A DNA stretch of 64,000 bases from Oricola indica. Its GTDB lineage: Bacteria; Pseudomonadota; Alphaproteobacteria; Rhizobiales; Rhizobiaceae. Below, piece after piece: positions 63,985 to 64,000 of this stretch; the first letter of the stretch is position 1; every line of letters starts with the position of its first letter. The stretch covers positions 248,001-312,000 of the forward strand of contig NZ_JAINFJ010000001.1 in assembly GCF_019966595.1 (NCBI RefSeq), in the 5' to 3' direction. The notes under the pieces are model-generated. The model worked only from the letters and a program-made list of their open reading frames with translations, was not told the origin of the DNA and did no database searches. The translations under genes and the position numbers were made by a program.

Positions 63985-64000
63985 TATGTTGACTGTCAAT

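Noticed and set aside
1-64000. CRISPR arrays, tRNA/rRNA genes, insertion sequences, prophage or attachment sites
   Set aside because: No regular spaced repeats, cloverleaf-like segments, transposase or integrase motifs were seen in reading the intergenic sequence and the coding frames.

Overview
The window looks like chromosomal DNA from a metabolically versatile alphaproteobacterium, most likely in the Rhizobiales (Hyphomicrobiales). This is inferred from the high GC content, the FrcBCA-type sugar transporter, the rhizobial layout of the C-P lyase operon, Omp25/31-like outer-membrane protein architecture, a single-chain PutA with an Lrp-type regulator, and a TTAA-N7-TTAA (CtrA-type) site upstream of a chemoreceptor. 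The species cannot be named. I see no tRNA, rRNA, CRISPR array, insertion sequence, phage gene or replication origin. Coding density is very high and many genes overlap by 1-4 bases.

Layout. 1-2517: a left-truncated fused 2-oxoacid dehydrogenase E1 and glutaryl-CoA dehydrogenase (lysine/tryptophan-type catabolism). 2602-7082: a ROK regulator divergent from a fructose-type ABC importer frcBCA, with a large palindrome between them. 7178-22379: a reductive pyrimidine catabolism locus. It holds a pyrimidine-type ABC importer with an extra small membrane protein, dihydropyrimidinase, an unexplained secreted protein and class II aldolase, beta-ureidopropionase, (methyl)malonate-semialdehyde dehydrogenase, beta-alanine:pyruvate aminotransferase, RutR, a GST, and dihydropyrimidine dehydrogenase PreA/PreT. 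22631-25176: a MaoC-phosphotransacetylase fusion and acetate kinase. 25248-26567: an outer-membrane protein with two tandem barrel repeats. 26693-30797: PutA and its Lrp-type regulator. 30875-32047: PobA.

32066-44633: a C-P lyase (phosphonate) locus, phnGHIJKL, a hexapeptide acetyltransferase, phnC, phnD, phnE1, phnE2, phnM and phnN on the minus strand, with phnF divergent. 44635-54947: a leucine/isovalerate (liu) operon (liuA, liuB, liuD, liuE, liuC) interrupted by an LprI-like secreted protein, a flavodoxin-fold protein, a macro-domain protein, a GST and an inverted membrane glycosyltransferase. 55056-64000: gamma-glutamyltransferase, a methyl-accepting chemotaxis protein, an M19 dipeptidase, a SleB-type cell-wall hydrolase, and a MobA-type 3-hydroxybenzoate 4-monooxygenase with a perfect palindrome upstream.

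How the genes fit together. The pyrimidine locus encodes the whole route: PreTA reduces uracil/thymine, dihydropyrimidinase opens the ring, beta-ureidopropionase releases beta-alanine or beta-aminoisobutyrate, the aminotransferase gives the semialdehyde, and MmsA gives acetyl-CoA or propionyl-CoA. RutR, known in E. coli as the regulator of the different Rut pathway, is encoded at its centre. RutR-like boxes lie upstream of the aminotransferase operon and of preTA. The divergent phosphotransacetylase-acetate kinase pair could recover ATP from the acyl-CoA products. The liu, put, phn, pob and mob genes are separate catabolic modules feeding central metabolism. No wholly new multi-gene system is evident. 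The best leads are accessory genes inside known operons, the tandem-barrel protein, the PhnE2 insertion, and several strong palindromic operators.
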